In this document: piece after piece, positions 1 to 9,403 of the stretch
Position numbering within the stretch: the first letter of the stretch is position 1
Layout of the letters: the number at the start of each line of letters is the position of its first letter
Assembly: GCA_003427395.1 (NCBI GenBank)
Contig: BFEA01000163.1
Location: forward strand, 2,388,250 to 2,415,549
Origin: Chara braunii
Lineage: Eukaryota; Streptophyta; Charophyceae; Charales; Characeae
Direction of reading: 5' to 3'
Length of the DNA stretch: 27,300 nt
Notes under the pieces: model-generated
Told to the model about the DNA's origin: nothing
Seen by the model: the letters and a program-made list of their open reading frames with translations, nothing else
Databases searched by the model: none
Program-made: the position numbers and the translations under genes

Positions 1-42
1 TCAATCAATCAATCAATCAATCAATATCAATCAATCAATCAA
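1..42. repeat. (TCAA)n microsatellite
   Basis: Tetranucleotide TCAA repeated from the window edge with one imperfect unit. It is probably the end of a longer tract. The same repeat recurs at 16696-16900, where it is also followed by AT-rich DNA and a GC-rich island, which suggests both tracts sit at the edge of related repeats. Confidence 0.95.
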
Positions 43-396
43 ACCTTTTTTTTTCTCAAGTTTTTTGTTTATTTATTTTTCTATTTTGTATCTTTATTTT
101 TCTAAAACACCTCATACCCCTACAAAAAACAAAAATTTATTTCTAAAAAATACAGGTGACCTCAGGGACCATATATCTGATGATAAAAAATGACAAAAAA
201 AAAATCCAACTTTTCTTCATATATATATATTTTTTTTTAAATCGAATTTATTTTTTTATTTTTTTTTAATCCGAAACAAAGTCGGATTCCAAAAAACAAA
301 ATATGGGGTTGTAGGGCTTAAAATTCCCTACAACCCCATATTTTATATATATTTTTTAACCTATTATTTAATTCAGGAAAATTCTGGTAAAATCAG
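43..396. other. AT-rich repeat-like spacer
   Basis: A/T-rich DNA with many T and A runs and no coding frame. The part around 65-130 (TTTATTTATTT-TCTATT followed by ACACC and a CCCC/AAAAAA mix) resembles 16905-16965 after the second (TCAA)n tract. It therefore looks like part of a dispersed element rather than unique spacer. Confidence 0.6.
298..344. repeat. Perfect 19-bp inverted repeat (hairpin)
   Basis: The arms at 298-316 and 326-344 are exact reverse complements (AAAATATGGGGTTGTAGGG and its complement) around a 9-nt loop. The GC-containing stem stands out from its AT-rich surroundings. It could be a foldback or MITE-like terminus, a small-RNA precursor or a recombination product. It is not followed by a gene for which a bacterial-style terminator would make sense. 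Confidence 0.85.
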
Positions 397-795
397 GTCC
401 GCGGTGCGGACCAGGTAGGCCGCGGATGCGGACCCGTCTGCGTCCGCCATCTGAGATTGGACCTGCGGACGCGTCCGCGGGTATTTCATAGCTGGTTTGC
501 CAATGAGAATCATTGGAAAACGCATTGTGAGTTCTTGAGTGAGAGAGTATATTAGCTCACTTTTCTTTTGTTGAGTAGGTGTAAAATCTGGGCCAGAGAG
601 GCGTTGTAGTGCTAGAAATCTAAGTAGATTTATGCAGCAGACAGTGAGTGTGTTGGGTGCTTTATCACCCCCGGCTATGTAGAAGTTATGGGTCATGTAT
701 TCTATCTGTTTGTGAATGGCATGGTTGTGGATGCTGGTGGCATTATTTACGGTTGGACTGCAGTTGTTGGCTCTGCCACTAATGGTTTCTAGTTT
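373..795 (-). pseudogene. 3' exon-like fragment of unknown protein
   Basis: A minus-strand frame is open from 795 down to a stop at 373, preceded by ACATAG, which would serve as a splice acceptor. The upper two thirds read like a real protein: an N-rich stretch, then a segment with IAGGDKAPNTLTVCCINLL and a FTPTQQKKSELIYSLTQEL helix-like part. The first ATG is at 696. The last ~35 codons come from the GC-rich word island (397-478) and are probably not native, so the true end may be lost. It lies downstream of, and on the same strand as, the coding segments at 952-3264 and could be the C-terminal exon of that gene. The family is not recognised. Confidence 0.45.
397..478. repeat. GC-rich word island A (GTCCGC/GCGGAC)
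   Basis: Six copies of the hexamer GTCCGC or its complement GCGGAC lie at 397, 406, 428, 442, 465 and 473, mixed in both orientations and with unequal spacing, inside AT-rich DNA. Comparable islands with other words occur at 17053, 17663, 19147, 26192, 26584 and 27213. Confidence 0.75.
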
Positions 796-951
796 CTATG
801 TACCGCAGCAACGGTTTACTCAGATTTTATCTATCTGTGCAAACCCCTATCTATGTTTATCTTATTGCTAGTTGGCCATGCTGTAGGTAGGTTCTGAGTT
901 GTCGTATTAATAGCTACAGACGTGACAGATGTAGTAGTCCTAAAGTACCGA

Positions 952-1110
952 TCAAAGACAGCTCAACTCAGGGGAGTGCTCGTTGGTTGGGGGCATCTCC
1001 TTGGGCGTCCATGCTTTCTGTTGCTGCCGCTGCTGATCCTGTACTTTCATTTCTTCTGCCTCCCTCGAGATCGCCTGTCTTTGTGGATTCTTAGATGTCG
1101 GCCTTGGTGG
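952..1110 (-). pseudogene. Gln-rich coding-like segment
   Basis: A 52-codon minus-strand open frame lies between two TGA codons. It reads as a charged, glutamine-rich helix (REAEEMKVQDQQRQQQKAW) followed by TPKEMPPTNEHSPEL. It lies between the Q/P/T-rich segment at 1172-2119 and the fragment at 373-795 on the same strand, so it is probably another exon or a frame-shifted part of the same gene. There is no ATG at its start and the family is not recognised. Confidence 0.35.
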
Positions 1111-1171
1111 TCATAATTCTTATCACGCCCTGAAGCAGCATGAGGCTTGGCAATGAGTGCCTTCATGTAGG

Positions 1172-2119
1172 TCAGAGATCAATGAGTGACAATGGGTTAT
1201 GGTTATATTCTATACTGAGGTTTCTCCTGGCATGTTTGTTGGTCATGTGTGGTGCCGGGGTTTCGTGGACTACGTCAGTCGAGTAGCTGTCATCAAGGTC
1301 CGGGTCGATTAGAGAGCATTCGACGTCGTACGGCTCGAGGAACTTACTGATGTCGTTGAGGGCTCTGGGAGGAGTATCTGGTGATGGGGAAGCGAGGACA
1401 ATTGGGTTGTGGCGGCGTGATCCTTGTGGTGGTGGAGATGTTGGTTGGTTTGCAGGCTGTTGGCTATGGTGTGCGAGGAATTGGTGCATGGGTGGTAGCC
1501 ATCTTTTTGACTGTGGTATGTTCTGGGAGAGTGTCGGTGCTGGGGGTGGGTGGGCGATGCTGGGTGCATGTGATGGTTGCTGTCAGGCTGGTGTGAGGAC
1601 CGTTTGCAGGAATTGTTGGGCTTGCATAGTGTTGTGCCGGGTTTGTTGTGTCATTTGGGGTTGTGGGTTTGTGGGTTGTCGTGCGGTGTGCGTTGGTGCT
1701 GTTGTGGGTTGTCGGGAGCTGCTAGGTTGGTGGTGCGGTGATTGTGTGTGTGTGTGCTGGTTTGGCTGTTGCGTACTTGCGCTGTGTTGGATGGGAGTCT
1801 GTGCTGGTTGGTGTTGTGTGGCGTTGTGAGGTTGTTGCATGTTATCCTGTTGTTGTTGTTGTTGTGTTATTTTGCTGCTGCGAGTCTTTCTTTGCATTTT
1901 TGCCATCTTCCTTTTTGTGACCTCTTGGTGGTTGGGGCGGTGATGTTCCTTTTTCCTTTGCGTGCATTGTGGAGGGTTGCATTTGGTAGTGCCTAGGGAG
2001 GTGTGTGCGTGAAGACGGGGGTGGTTTGTTGTGGCTGAGTTGCTAGCAGTGGTGGTTGTGGGATTTGGCGTGGGTGTCTGGTATTGAGCAGGGTGGTTTG
2101 TTGTGGTTGCGTTGTCCAT
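1172..2119 (-). pseudogene. Q/P/T/H-rich low-complexity protein segment
   Basis: One minus-strand frame runs through this stretch, broken only by a TGA at 1583-1585 (which would be CGA, Arg, before a C-to-T change). Its order is: a T/N/P-rich start, a basic patch with KRKMAKMQRKTRSSK, six glutamines in a row encoded mainly by CAA, long Q/P/H/T-rich sequence, and then a more ordinary acidic part (LNDISKFLEPYDVECSLIDP). The composition follows from a C+A-rich coding strand. The upstream segment 1993-2496 ends in another frame, so a frameshift or splice must join them in their overlap. Probably the disordered middle of the gene beginning at 3264. Confidence 0.4.
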
Positions 2120-2496
2120 AATTCTGCAGTCTGGTGTGGGTGTGTGGTGTTGAATGGGGTCGTGTTTGTGGGTGTACGAGTGGGTGCTAGGTGGGCCATT
2201 GGTTGAGTGGGTGTGTGCGGGGGAGCGTGGGTTGGTGTGGTGGATGTGTTGGTGGTTTGTCTGTTTCTGCTTTGTTGGATGATGTCGGGTGTTGGGTGGT
2301 TTTTGCGTTTGGCAGGTGTTGGCAAGGGGTTGTGGTCTTGGTTTGCAGCGGGTAGTAGTGTGGCCAGGAATTTCTTGGTCAGGGGCATCTCTCTGTAAGG
2401 TTCTCTGTCACAGAGGTTGTCAGCGGTGAAATGCGGGTTAGCAACAAGTAGATGCGTCAGGTTCATCATGTGCCTTCTCATGTACAGGAATGTGAC
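1993..2496 (-). pseudogene. Continuation of unknown gene after in-frame TAG
   Basis: Directly follows the TAG at 2497-2499 in the same frame as the 2497-3264 segment and reads on as good protein (MRRHMMNLTHLLVANPHF, then EPYREMPLTKKFLATLLPAANQD). It then becomes T/P/H/Q-rich repeats and ends at TAG 1993. The uninterrupted protein character across the TAG indicates a nonsense mutation (CAG to TAG is the simplest route) rather than a natural end. A real stop plus a second gene is less likely because there is no spacing and no separate start signal. Confidence 0.4.
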
Positions 2497-3264
2497 CTAC
2501 AATTTTACAGGCTTTTTCCATTCGTTATGCAATTTGTCATTTAGTTTCATTATTCTCATGATGTCAGAGGGGACATCTGCCTTGAAGATATCGCGGTTGG
2601 CAATGTAGAACCAGAGCATGTGATCAAACCATGTGATCACACCTCCATGCATAGGACAGTTGCACTTCAGATATGGCCTACCAGAGTTCCATAGTTTTTT
2701 GAACTCATGGACCTCAGCGGTGGGTTTTTGCACAACGTTTTGGTGTAGCAGAGGCTGGCATTTGGGACATTTGGAGTTGTCAAGTGGTCCGAGGATCGGG
2801 AAGCTGACATCAATTGCTGTTCTGTAGATGGTGACCTTTTTGGCCTCTTCTCTGCATTCAGCAAGGTCTGCCTCCGACAGGTTAGCCAGGGCTGCGTAAG
2901 CTGGGATGGTTATGGGGGCGGTGTGGTTGAAAGAGTCAAGCAACCATAGCTTGTTGTCGTATCTGTTGCTGATGCTTTCAATCGACCTGGCCATTTGGAC
3001 AGGTATAAGCGGTGCATCTGGGGCCATCTTGAAGAAGTTGGTTTTGCGAGGGGTGGGTGTGGACACAACAGGCTTGGCTGCCTGCTGTTGCCGCTCTGCC
3101 CGCCTCTTCAAATACCAATCTTTTTCAGCTTGGGACGGGTTGAGGTGTTCGATACAAGGGAGATAGCCCCGCCGGGCCCTCCGCGCTATTCCAATATCCC
3201 TACGTTGTTGCTGCTCGGCCTCGATCCCTAAATCTCTCTGATGAAAGTCTGATGCCGTAACCTG
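2497..3264 (-). CDS. Unknown protein with Cys-rich (CPKC/CNC) domain
   Basis: A 255-codon open frame on the minus strand, preceded by GTTAG, which could be a splice acceptor; the frame starts CAG-GTT with no upstream ATG, so the 5' exon is missing or not visible. The N-terminal ~90 residues are very basic and Gln-rich (EQQQRRDIGIARRARRGYL, later KRRAERQQQAAKP). The central part (SIESISNRYDNKLWLLDSF) looks globular. A possible zinc ribbon follows, with CPKC and then CNC about 40 residues later, next to HGGVITWFDHMLWFYIANR. The frame ends at TAG but continues in frame beyond it (1993-2496). No known domain is recognised. The style resembles lineage-specific, transposon-associated proteins of charophytes, but that is inference. 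Confidence 0.55.
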   Translation of the reverse strand, partial: QVTASDFHQRDLGIEAEQQQRRDIGIARRARRGYLPCIEHLNPSQAEKDWYLKRRAERQQQAAKPVVSTPTPRKTNFFKMAPDAPLIPVQMARSIESISNRYDNKLWLLDSFNHTAPITIPAYAALANLSEADLAECREEAKKVTIYRTAIDVSFPILGPLDNSKCPKCQPLLHQNVVQKPTAEVHEFKKLWNSGRPYLKCNCPMHGGVITWFDHMLWFYIANRDIFKADVPSDIMRIMKLNDKLHNEWKKPVKL

Positions 3265-5036
3265 CTAACGCTAGGCCCAGACTGGGTCTAGTTCTGACGG
3301 ACGAGCAAATACACGGACACCTCGTGACGCGCGGGCCTACTGAAAACATTTCAAACCTCCTTGTTGTCGATGTCGCTCTCTGTACGCACGCGTAGGTCAT
3401 AGGCAAGCACATCAGTCAATAAGACAAAATCTTTTTAATCCCTGTTTAATCCGAAGAATAAAATCTGGCCGGCAACTACGCCGACTTTCACAATCATTAA
3501 CCAAAAATAAAGAATCACGAGCGCCTCAATCCTGCGTGCCCACACACTCTCGAGTCTCTACTCTAGTAAACCATCAACAGCATAAATAACGGAGACTGCC
3601 GCGACTCGCGCGGTATTTTCAAACTTTAAACTAGACTTATTTCCTGTCGCTTGCAAAAACCAGGGCAGATACCCTTGTAAGGGTATTCGCACCGACAACG
3701 CGCCCATATCATAAACTTCACATTCGCCCACACAATGCTCTCACTTACTGATTACCTTCACACGAACACTCTACCAAGCGAATTCCCCGCCGCAGTAACC
3801 GCTTACATACGCTGAGCACATGCAAACCAGATACCCGCACAAAAAAAAGACAAAATCATATTCACTAACAAACGAAAAAAGCAGTCGCGGCGAGCGGGCT
3901 GCAACTCCACACACACTTGCCATTATTAATACCTCAGAAAACCAAAACCTATCCTTTACATCACACTTTACAAATCAACATAATAGACTCATAACCCTTA
4001 CTAACTAAATGACCGTGTTTTAAAAATGCACGCCCGTTACGATTGAAATTGAGATATACCAATAAGCTCCACGTCGTGCAAAAAACGTTGGTATCTCCTT
4101 TTACTTTAGAAAGTGGATTCATGCCTATACCTATGAATGGGCAGTTGAGATCGTCATATATGTAAACGACCCATCCAGGATGCCTATACTAACTACAGGT
4201 AAAACCTTCGTGACACATGCAATATACGAACTGTACCTACAACCCAATATATATGACAACATATTTGGATATACAGTGTCGTGTATATATATAATTTTCT
4301 CCACTAAGGATTTCGGCGTCATTTCGCTACGAAATTAATGACTAAAGTAGTAAAAAATCCGCACATGCGAAGGGAGGTTTTTCCATCGGCAGACGGTGAC
4401 GCCAGTGATATTACTTGTATAACCAACAGAAGTTTTGGATGTTTTGAAGATTCATTGTTCGGTGGTTCTGATTTTTTGTGTGTCCTTACAAGGTTCTAGG
4501 GAACCAAAATTCTTATACATTTCAGTTTTTAATGATACATCCTGGTAGCGTTGTACCTTCTGGAACACTGTACAACTGTCTGAAATATTAAGATAATGCT
4601 CGTTGCTCCAATACCACTTAATTACCTTATATAACTAAATTGTATCCTACCTCCCTGATTAGGACCGTGGCATATGTGATCCAGAGGACACGAAGACCTC
4701 CCGATGTTGTTTATTCCTTGCAGAGTTCTGACAATAAACCACTTTCATTTGTTATGGTGGTTCGAAATGTTGAATTAATGTTCAGCACTCGCTATGTCGT
4801 TTTGAGGCTATTTCTAAGATTTATACAAACTATACAGATTGCGCAATCCGGACATCGGTGTGGTAAAATATAGCAGGCAAGCAAAACCCTCTATGAGGAT
4901 GGTGTAATTTAATTGTGACTTGTTGTACGTAAAAGGCGCTATATGCGATGACATTTTATATATATACATATATATGTATTTATAATATTATATATAGTTC
5001 AGCCGCTGTCTCTTTATATATATATATCACCTTCTC
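3265..5036. other. No convincing gene
   Basis: Mixed-composition sequence with many stops in all frames. The only frame worth naming is a 63-codon minus-strand ORF at 4131-4322 beginning with ATG, which has no recognisable feature and may be chance. The end of this stretch (4955-5030) is a series of TATATA runs directly before the RING-type gene, with an 11-bp TATATATGTAT at 4969-4979 that recurs after its A tract. Confidence 0.5.
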
Positions 5037-5609
5037 ATGCATTCTCGGACACCAGGCGAGGACCTTAATGCCCGTCCTTATATTTTTGCGTACAATTTGC
5101 ACAAACCCGGACACTATATGACACTCATTTGTGCGGCTGCCCAGTGGGAACTGTGGAATGGTGGGACGATGATTCAGGTTAGTGTCAACAGAAATGAATT
5201 CTTGCGAGGTTTGTTGAATCATACACTGTTCTGGATTTTTGAGCGTCTCTCGTGCGACATTTGTCGGGATAGAGACGTGGTGCGTCTCTATTGTGGAATG
5301 CATTATCTGTGTCAACACCATTATCAATCCATCACGACTATCGCTGTATGTGCGGAAGGGTGTCTAACATTTCCTCATTATGCACATCCCTATCATCCAG
5401 ATGTACGTTGTCCCTTCTGTTCCCAAGGACGCTATCAGAACTCCATGATGCCGCACTGTGACGAACGTCGTGCTGTTTTCTTGGCATGTGAGCAACATGT
5501 CCGCTGTCGAGACTATTTCGATAGGATGTTTCGTACTAGCCGTCCGGTTGAATGCTGTACTAGCGCAACTCTCCTTGGGTATCCCTTTGAACATCCCCGT
5601 CATCCGTAG
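5037..5609 (+). CDS. RING-finger-like protein, 190 aa
   Basis: Uninterrupted ATG-to-TAG frame with sensible codon use. Residues 73-128 contain a RING-type zinc-ligand series: Cys73-x2-Cys76-x9-Cys86-x2-His89-x2-Cys92-x2-His95, then CPFC at 125-128. The first six ligands have classical RING spacing. His at the sixth position and a long (29-residue) loop before the last pair are unusual, and extra Cys105 and Cys109 lie in that loop. RING domains generally act as E3 ubiquitin ligases; that role here is inferred. The N-terminal 70 residues (with FAYNLHKPGHYMTLICAAAQW) and the His/Cys-rich C-terminus match no family I know. No signal peptide or membrane segment. The 71-nt 3' region ends in AATAAA and a long A tract, so it may be a retroposed mRNA copy. 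A small DNA-virus RING protein is another possibility. Confidence 0.55.
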   Translation: MHSRTPGEDLNARPYIFAYNLHKPGHYMTLICAAAQWELWNGGTMIQVSVNRNEFLRGLLNHTLFWIFERLSCDICRDRDVVRLYCGMHYLCQHHYQSITTIAVCAEGCLTFPHYAHPYHPDVRCPFCSQGRYQNSMMPHCDERRAVFLACEQHVRCRDYFDRMFRTSRPVECCTSATLLGYPFEHPRHP

Positions 5610-5668
5610 CGTAGTTGTCCTATCCGCCGAGGTGGTGACAGATGAAGTGTAGAAGAAACATATAAAAA

Positions 5669-5725
5669 AATAAACGGAGGAAAAAAAAAAAAAAAAAAAA
5701 AANAAAAAAAAAAAAAAAAAAAAAA
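5669..5725 (+). other. AATAAA plus ~45-nt A tract after RING gene
   Basis: AATAAA at 5669-5674 is followed after six bases by an A run at 5681-5725 (one N inside). TATATATGTAT at 5735-5745 matches 4969-4979 upstream of the gene, as a target-site duplication would. The match is low-complexity and the signal-to-tract distance is shorter than normal for cleavage. A retroposed mRNA tail is plausible but a chance A run cannot be excluded, since several others occur in this window. Confidence 0.4.
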
Positions 5726-5745
5726 CAAGAAAAATATATATGTAT

Positions 5746-6339
5746 ATGTTTTGTGGATGGTAATTGGATTATCTGTGGAAAGTGTCACTTTCTTCGTCTA
5801 TTTAATAGGCTTTCTTCTTCTGTGAGGTTTGGTTTCCTCCGCCTTAAAGTTTTCTTTATTTCTGTGTCTTTTGGCTGTGTGCAAGTGGGTCTTTTTGGGA
5901 TGGGGGCGGCCAGCGCTCAACCTGTCATCCACCTGACTGGCCTTGTACGTAAGAGATGACGAACAGCTGGGGCTTTCCTTTCTTGCTTCGTTTCATTTTC
6001 TTTTCTTGTTCTGTCTTTTTTCGCCTTTGCGCACCGATTTCCAATGTGACAATATATATATATATATATATGTATATATCGTTACAAACAAAACTGCCCG
6101 GTAAACCATAGGCAGAGAGAGAGAAAAGGACATATACATTGTTCATAAAGAACGATGATGTTTTTATTGCGCCACTGTATGCATACCCTTTTCTCTATGA
6201 AAAAAAATAAACAACATTTTTTTTAGGGGGTGGCTTTTTATAGGCCCTTAATTCTGATTTTTTGTTCATCTAGTTCAGTATAAATTTTTGCGGTTTCAAT
6301 GACAATTACTCATCGTCTTTGCAGCACGAATAAAACTAA
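5746..6339. other. No gene seen
   Basis: T-rich to mixed sequence with a short (TA)n run near 6051-6078 and several A and T runs. No frame of more than ~70 codons looks like protein. Confidence 0.5.
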
Positions 6340-6795
6340 AGTTGGAAAGGTAGCTTCGTGGGGCGGGGCGACGACTTGTCGTTTGGTTTATACAGACCAA
6401 TAATTTGTTGGAACAAATGTACTGTCAGCAGTACTGTCGATGTCGGACACGATACGAATCATTATTTATGTCATATATCACCACCCTCGAACCATGTATA
6501 TTTTTTATTGAGATTAAATTCTTACCAGTTGGAAATGATTTCGATTAAAGCGCGCAAGTGTATAGGGAAATGGTTTCATAATGCGATTAAACTAATTTGT
6601 GTGTCTAAATCATTATTCCCCGCATGTATTACCGCTGCTGTTGTAAGATCGGCAGAGACCATGGTGGAAAGGTTTGTCACATGCTCATTGATCGATAACT
6701 GGTTTTTTGACGACTTCTACATGATTGAATCCTTTCTACGTATGTTATCTTACGGCGGTATAACCTGTTTAAATCCTGATAAGGACCATTTCTAG
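6340..6795 (+). CDS. Hypothetical protein (weak)
   Basis: Open frame of ~151 codons ending at TAG 6793-6795. There is no ATG in the first ~75 codons; the earliest alternative start is GTG at 6358 and the first internal ATG begins MISIKARKCIGKWFHNAIK. The C-terminal half is rich in hydrophobic and aromatic residues (LIDNWFFDDFYMIESFLRML) and reads like protein; the first part less so. No domain is recognised. It may be an exon, a decayed gene, or chance. Confidence 0.3.
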   Translation, partial: SWKGSFVGRGDDLSFGLYRPIICWNKCTVSSTVDVGHDTNHYLCHISPPSNHVYFLLRLNSYQLEMISIKARKCIGKWFHNAIKLICVSKSLFPACITAAVVRSAETMVERFVTCSLIDNWFFDDFYMIESFLRMLSYGGITCLNPDKDHF

Positions 6796-7800
6796 CGTTG
6801 GTACTAACCTATATGATCATCTAATGGTCATTTCATTATTGCCTACTTACTCTAGTCATTGTACATGATTATATATATAAATAATTCCTTACTCCTAGAC
6901 CTGGGGTAGGGAGTACATGATCCGTCCGTATCTATAGATATATACAAAAAAGTCCTTTCCTCAATGATAGCTTAGTGTTGGCTATGGGCTTAGCATCATG
7001 CTAATAGTAAGGTATTTCGCGTCGGCACCCGCTTCCAGTTTATGTATGATAATAATGCGCATTGAGCATCTTTGATGATTCGGTTGTCATTCTACTGATG
7101 TATAGGCCTTTAAGTTCCTCTTTATGAGATGACAATTCGTGAGGAAGATATAATCTGATTCCGTCTTGTCACTTGTAGGAAGTATGCTTGTATTTGAAAA
7201 ATAACACATTTAAAGGGTGATATATGTTACTCTGACCTGGAAACCGTTCTTCCCTCACAACCATCATGGCTAGCAGATTATCCTTATAACTTGAGCATGC
7301 GCATCTTCGTGTATATCCAGAAGAGGGCGACATTGATAGCGCGATTACGTCACAGGAAACATCGACGGTACGAAACGATATACACCTAACCCTGCTAGAT
7401 TGATGCTTCAGTTCACTGCAAGTATCTTAAAGCAAAGTCGATCATGGTATAACTAGTGGAGATGCCTAAGGCTGGCGCGCGATAATAACCTAACTTAGAA
7501 CTAAAATATATTATTCACCCTTACCCTGTGGACAACAGAGTTTAAAAGCCTCCTTCGCTAAAGACTGTTTAACCAACTCATCCACACCACACATGAGTTA
7601 AACCAAAAGTATTTCGGAAGAAACAGAACTGACCCTGCGCTTTTTTCATATCGCAATAAGAACAACTATTTCTTTACAACGATTGGATATAACGCACTGA
7701 TAATTGCCTAATATCTGACTATAACCTTTCTATTAACAATGACTTTGTGCCAACGTTAAGCCTAACCCATATAAGTGAGATTTGGGTTGTTACCTTGTCC
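6796..7800. other. No gene seen
   Basis: AT-rich, stop-dense sequence in all six frames, with no long repeats or RNA genes that I can recognise. Confidence 0.5.
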
Positions 7801-8169
7801 ACTTACACTACCACTACACCTCCCCATTTAAAATAGACCGTGACACATACCAAAATCACTACCATACCTAAAAACGATCAACCTATTTGACATGGCCTTA
7901 AATCAAAACCAAAATAGCAGATGATTTAACCATGAACAGACGCCGCACATTACGAAACCTAGCATGCCAACGGAGTACGATATTGAACACACAAACCTCG
8001 TGCTAAACCCCCCTCCCTTACCCCCCCTACCATAACTGACCCCCCTCACCCTGCTATAACCTCTACACATCATATCAGCTCGCAATCTGGACTCCCTATT
8101 CCTTTTTTCCACACAAACGACCACATTAACTACGAATGAACAAACCGACACATGCGAGCAAAAGGACCG

Positions 8170-8172
<3 letters not shown>

Positions 8173-8251
<79 letters not shown>
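8173..8251. repeat. (TA)n microsatellite, ~39 units
   Basis: An uninterrupted TA dinucleotide tract of about 78 bp. Reading frames across it only encode an Ile-Tyr repeat and are artefacts. Confidence 0.97.
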
Positions 8252-8254
<3 letters not shown>

Positions 8255-8812
8255 GGCAAAAGGATCAACCGCTATCGGCAGATCCAAAATCCGCCTAAAA
8301 AACCATAGACAATACAACAGAAAAACCCAAGACCAAGAACAATCGAAACCAAAAAAACAACCGCCAAGATTTCTCGAAAACAAAGATATAGCAAATACCA
8401 AATGTATATTACACTGCCCAAGATCTTAAAACCTGTCTGTGATAACTACGTACACCCTCTACAAACTTCGCCAACCCCGTGCTCGAAATGACAATCTCCA
8501 CACTCATGATGAACAGATGCACAAAGCGCACCTCCCGAAAAGTAAACCAACAGATCATATTACCTCACTAACAACCCAATAACCCGTCCGTTAAGGGCAT
8601 CCCAACCAAAACACCACCGCCATCACTCTACGCAAACCATGCAAACACAAAACCGCTCCAGGTCCCACGCGTACTAACTAACACCACACCTCATATCTAC
8701 CAACCAAAACAAACAGGGTCTCTTTCACTCCCATACCCGTCTACTACATATCAAAACGCAACTCCCCATGCAGATAAGGGCGCCCCACCAACGGTGCATC
8801 TAGAAGCGCCTC

Positions 8813-9175
8813 TCATTCGACAATCCCTGCCAAGTGACTATCATGCTCATCTGCCACGCATGACAACAACAAACGAATAATCTTCTCAATGAGGTTGTCA
8901 CCTCCGCCCACATGTCGATTTGGCACATCGTCATGCACCTTCGTAACAAAGACAGCGACATCGCGTAGATCATCCCCCACATACCTTAGCCCCACCTCCA
9001 AACGTAGTACCAATAAACCATTGGCATCAACCTCATAGTGGCGATAACCATAACGTGTGTCCGCGGCCACGAAACCGAAGTCACGATCCGACATATAATC
9101 GCGAAGCCCAAACATCTCATAGATCACCACGGTGCGCCCACACACCTGCCCCCGACACACCACAACCGTCGTCAT
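8813..9175 (-). CDS. Hypothetical protein, 120 aa
   Basis: An ATG-to-TGA frame on the minus strand, preceded in frame by TGA, so the start is well bounded. The protein looks real despite its G+T-rich coding strand: an N-terminal VVVCRGQVCGRTVVIYEMF strand-like segment, then FGLRDYMSDRDFGFVAADTR, a VDANGLLVLRLEVGLRYVG beta-like core, and an acidic C-terminus with a helical DNLIEKIIRLLLSCVADEHD part. No signal peptide, membrane segment or known motif. Beyond the TGA the same frame stays protein-like for ~22 codons (EALLDAPLVGRPYLHGELRF), so the stop may be a recent CGA-to-TGA change and the gene could originally have been longer. Confidence 0.45.
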   Translation of the reverse strand: MTTVVVCRGQVCGRTVVIYEMFGLRDYMSDRDFGFVAADTRYGYRHYEVDANGLLVLRLEVGLRYVGDDLRDVAVFVTKVHDDVPNRHVGGGDNLIEKIIRLLLSCVADEHDSHLAGIVE

Positions 9176-9371
9176 CAACGCTCACCGTCGCAAAGCACGA
9201 CCTATGGATGTAACTACCATCGAAAACCTGCTAACACTCCACCTAGATATGACGTACTCAGCAGGTACAAGCCACTAGCGCAATATTGCCAGCTCCACCA
9301 GGTATTCTATAAACATTGCACGCTCGACCACTTATTTATACCACACACGTACACTGAAACCGCCAAAAGAA

Positions 9372-9403
9372 CCCCCCCCCAAAAAAAAAAAAAAAAAAAA
9401 AAA
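9372..9403. repeat. C9A23 homopolymer junction
   Basis: Nine C followed by 23 A. A second A run lies at about 9569-9587. Possible retroposon tails or plain homopolymers; no element body could be defined around them. Confidence 0.8.

Noticed and set aside
1350-1829. 159-codon forward ORF rich in Cys/Gly/Val/Trp
   Set aside because: Shadow of the C+A-rich minus-strand Q/P/T/H-rich coding frame; the composition is explained by the G+T-rich top strand.
4640-4873. 77-codon forward ORF starting at TTG
   Set aside because: No ATG, a stop just upstream, and no recognisable feature; probably chance.
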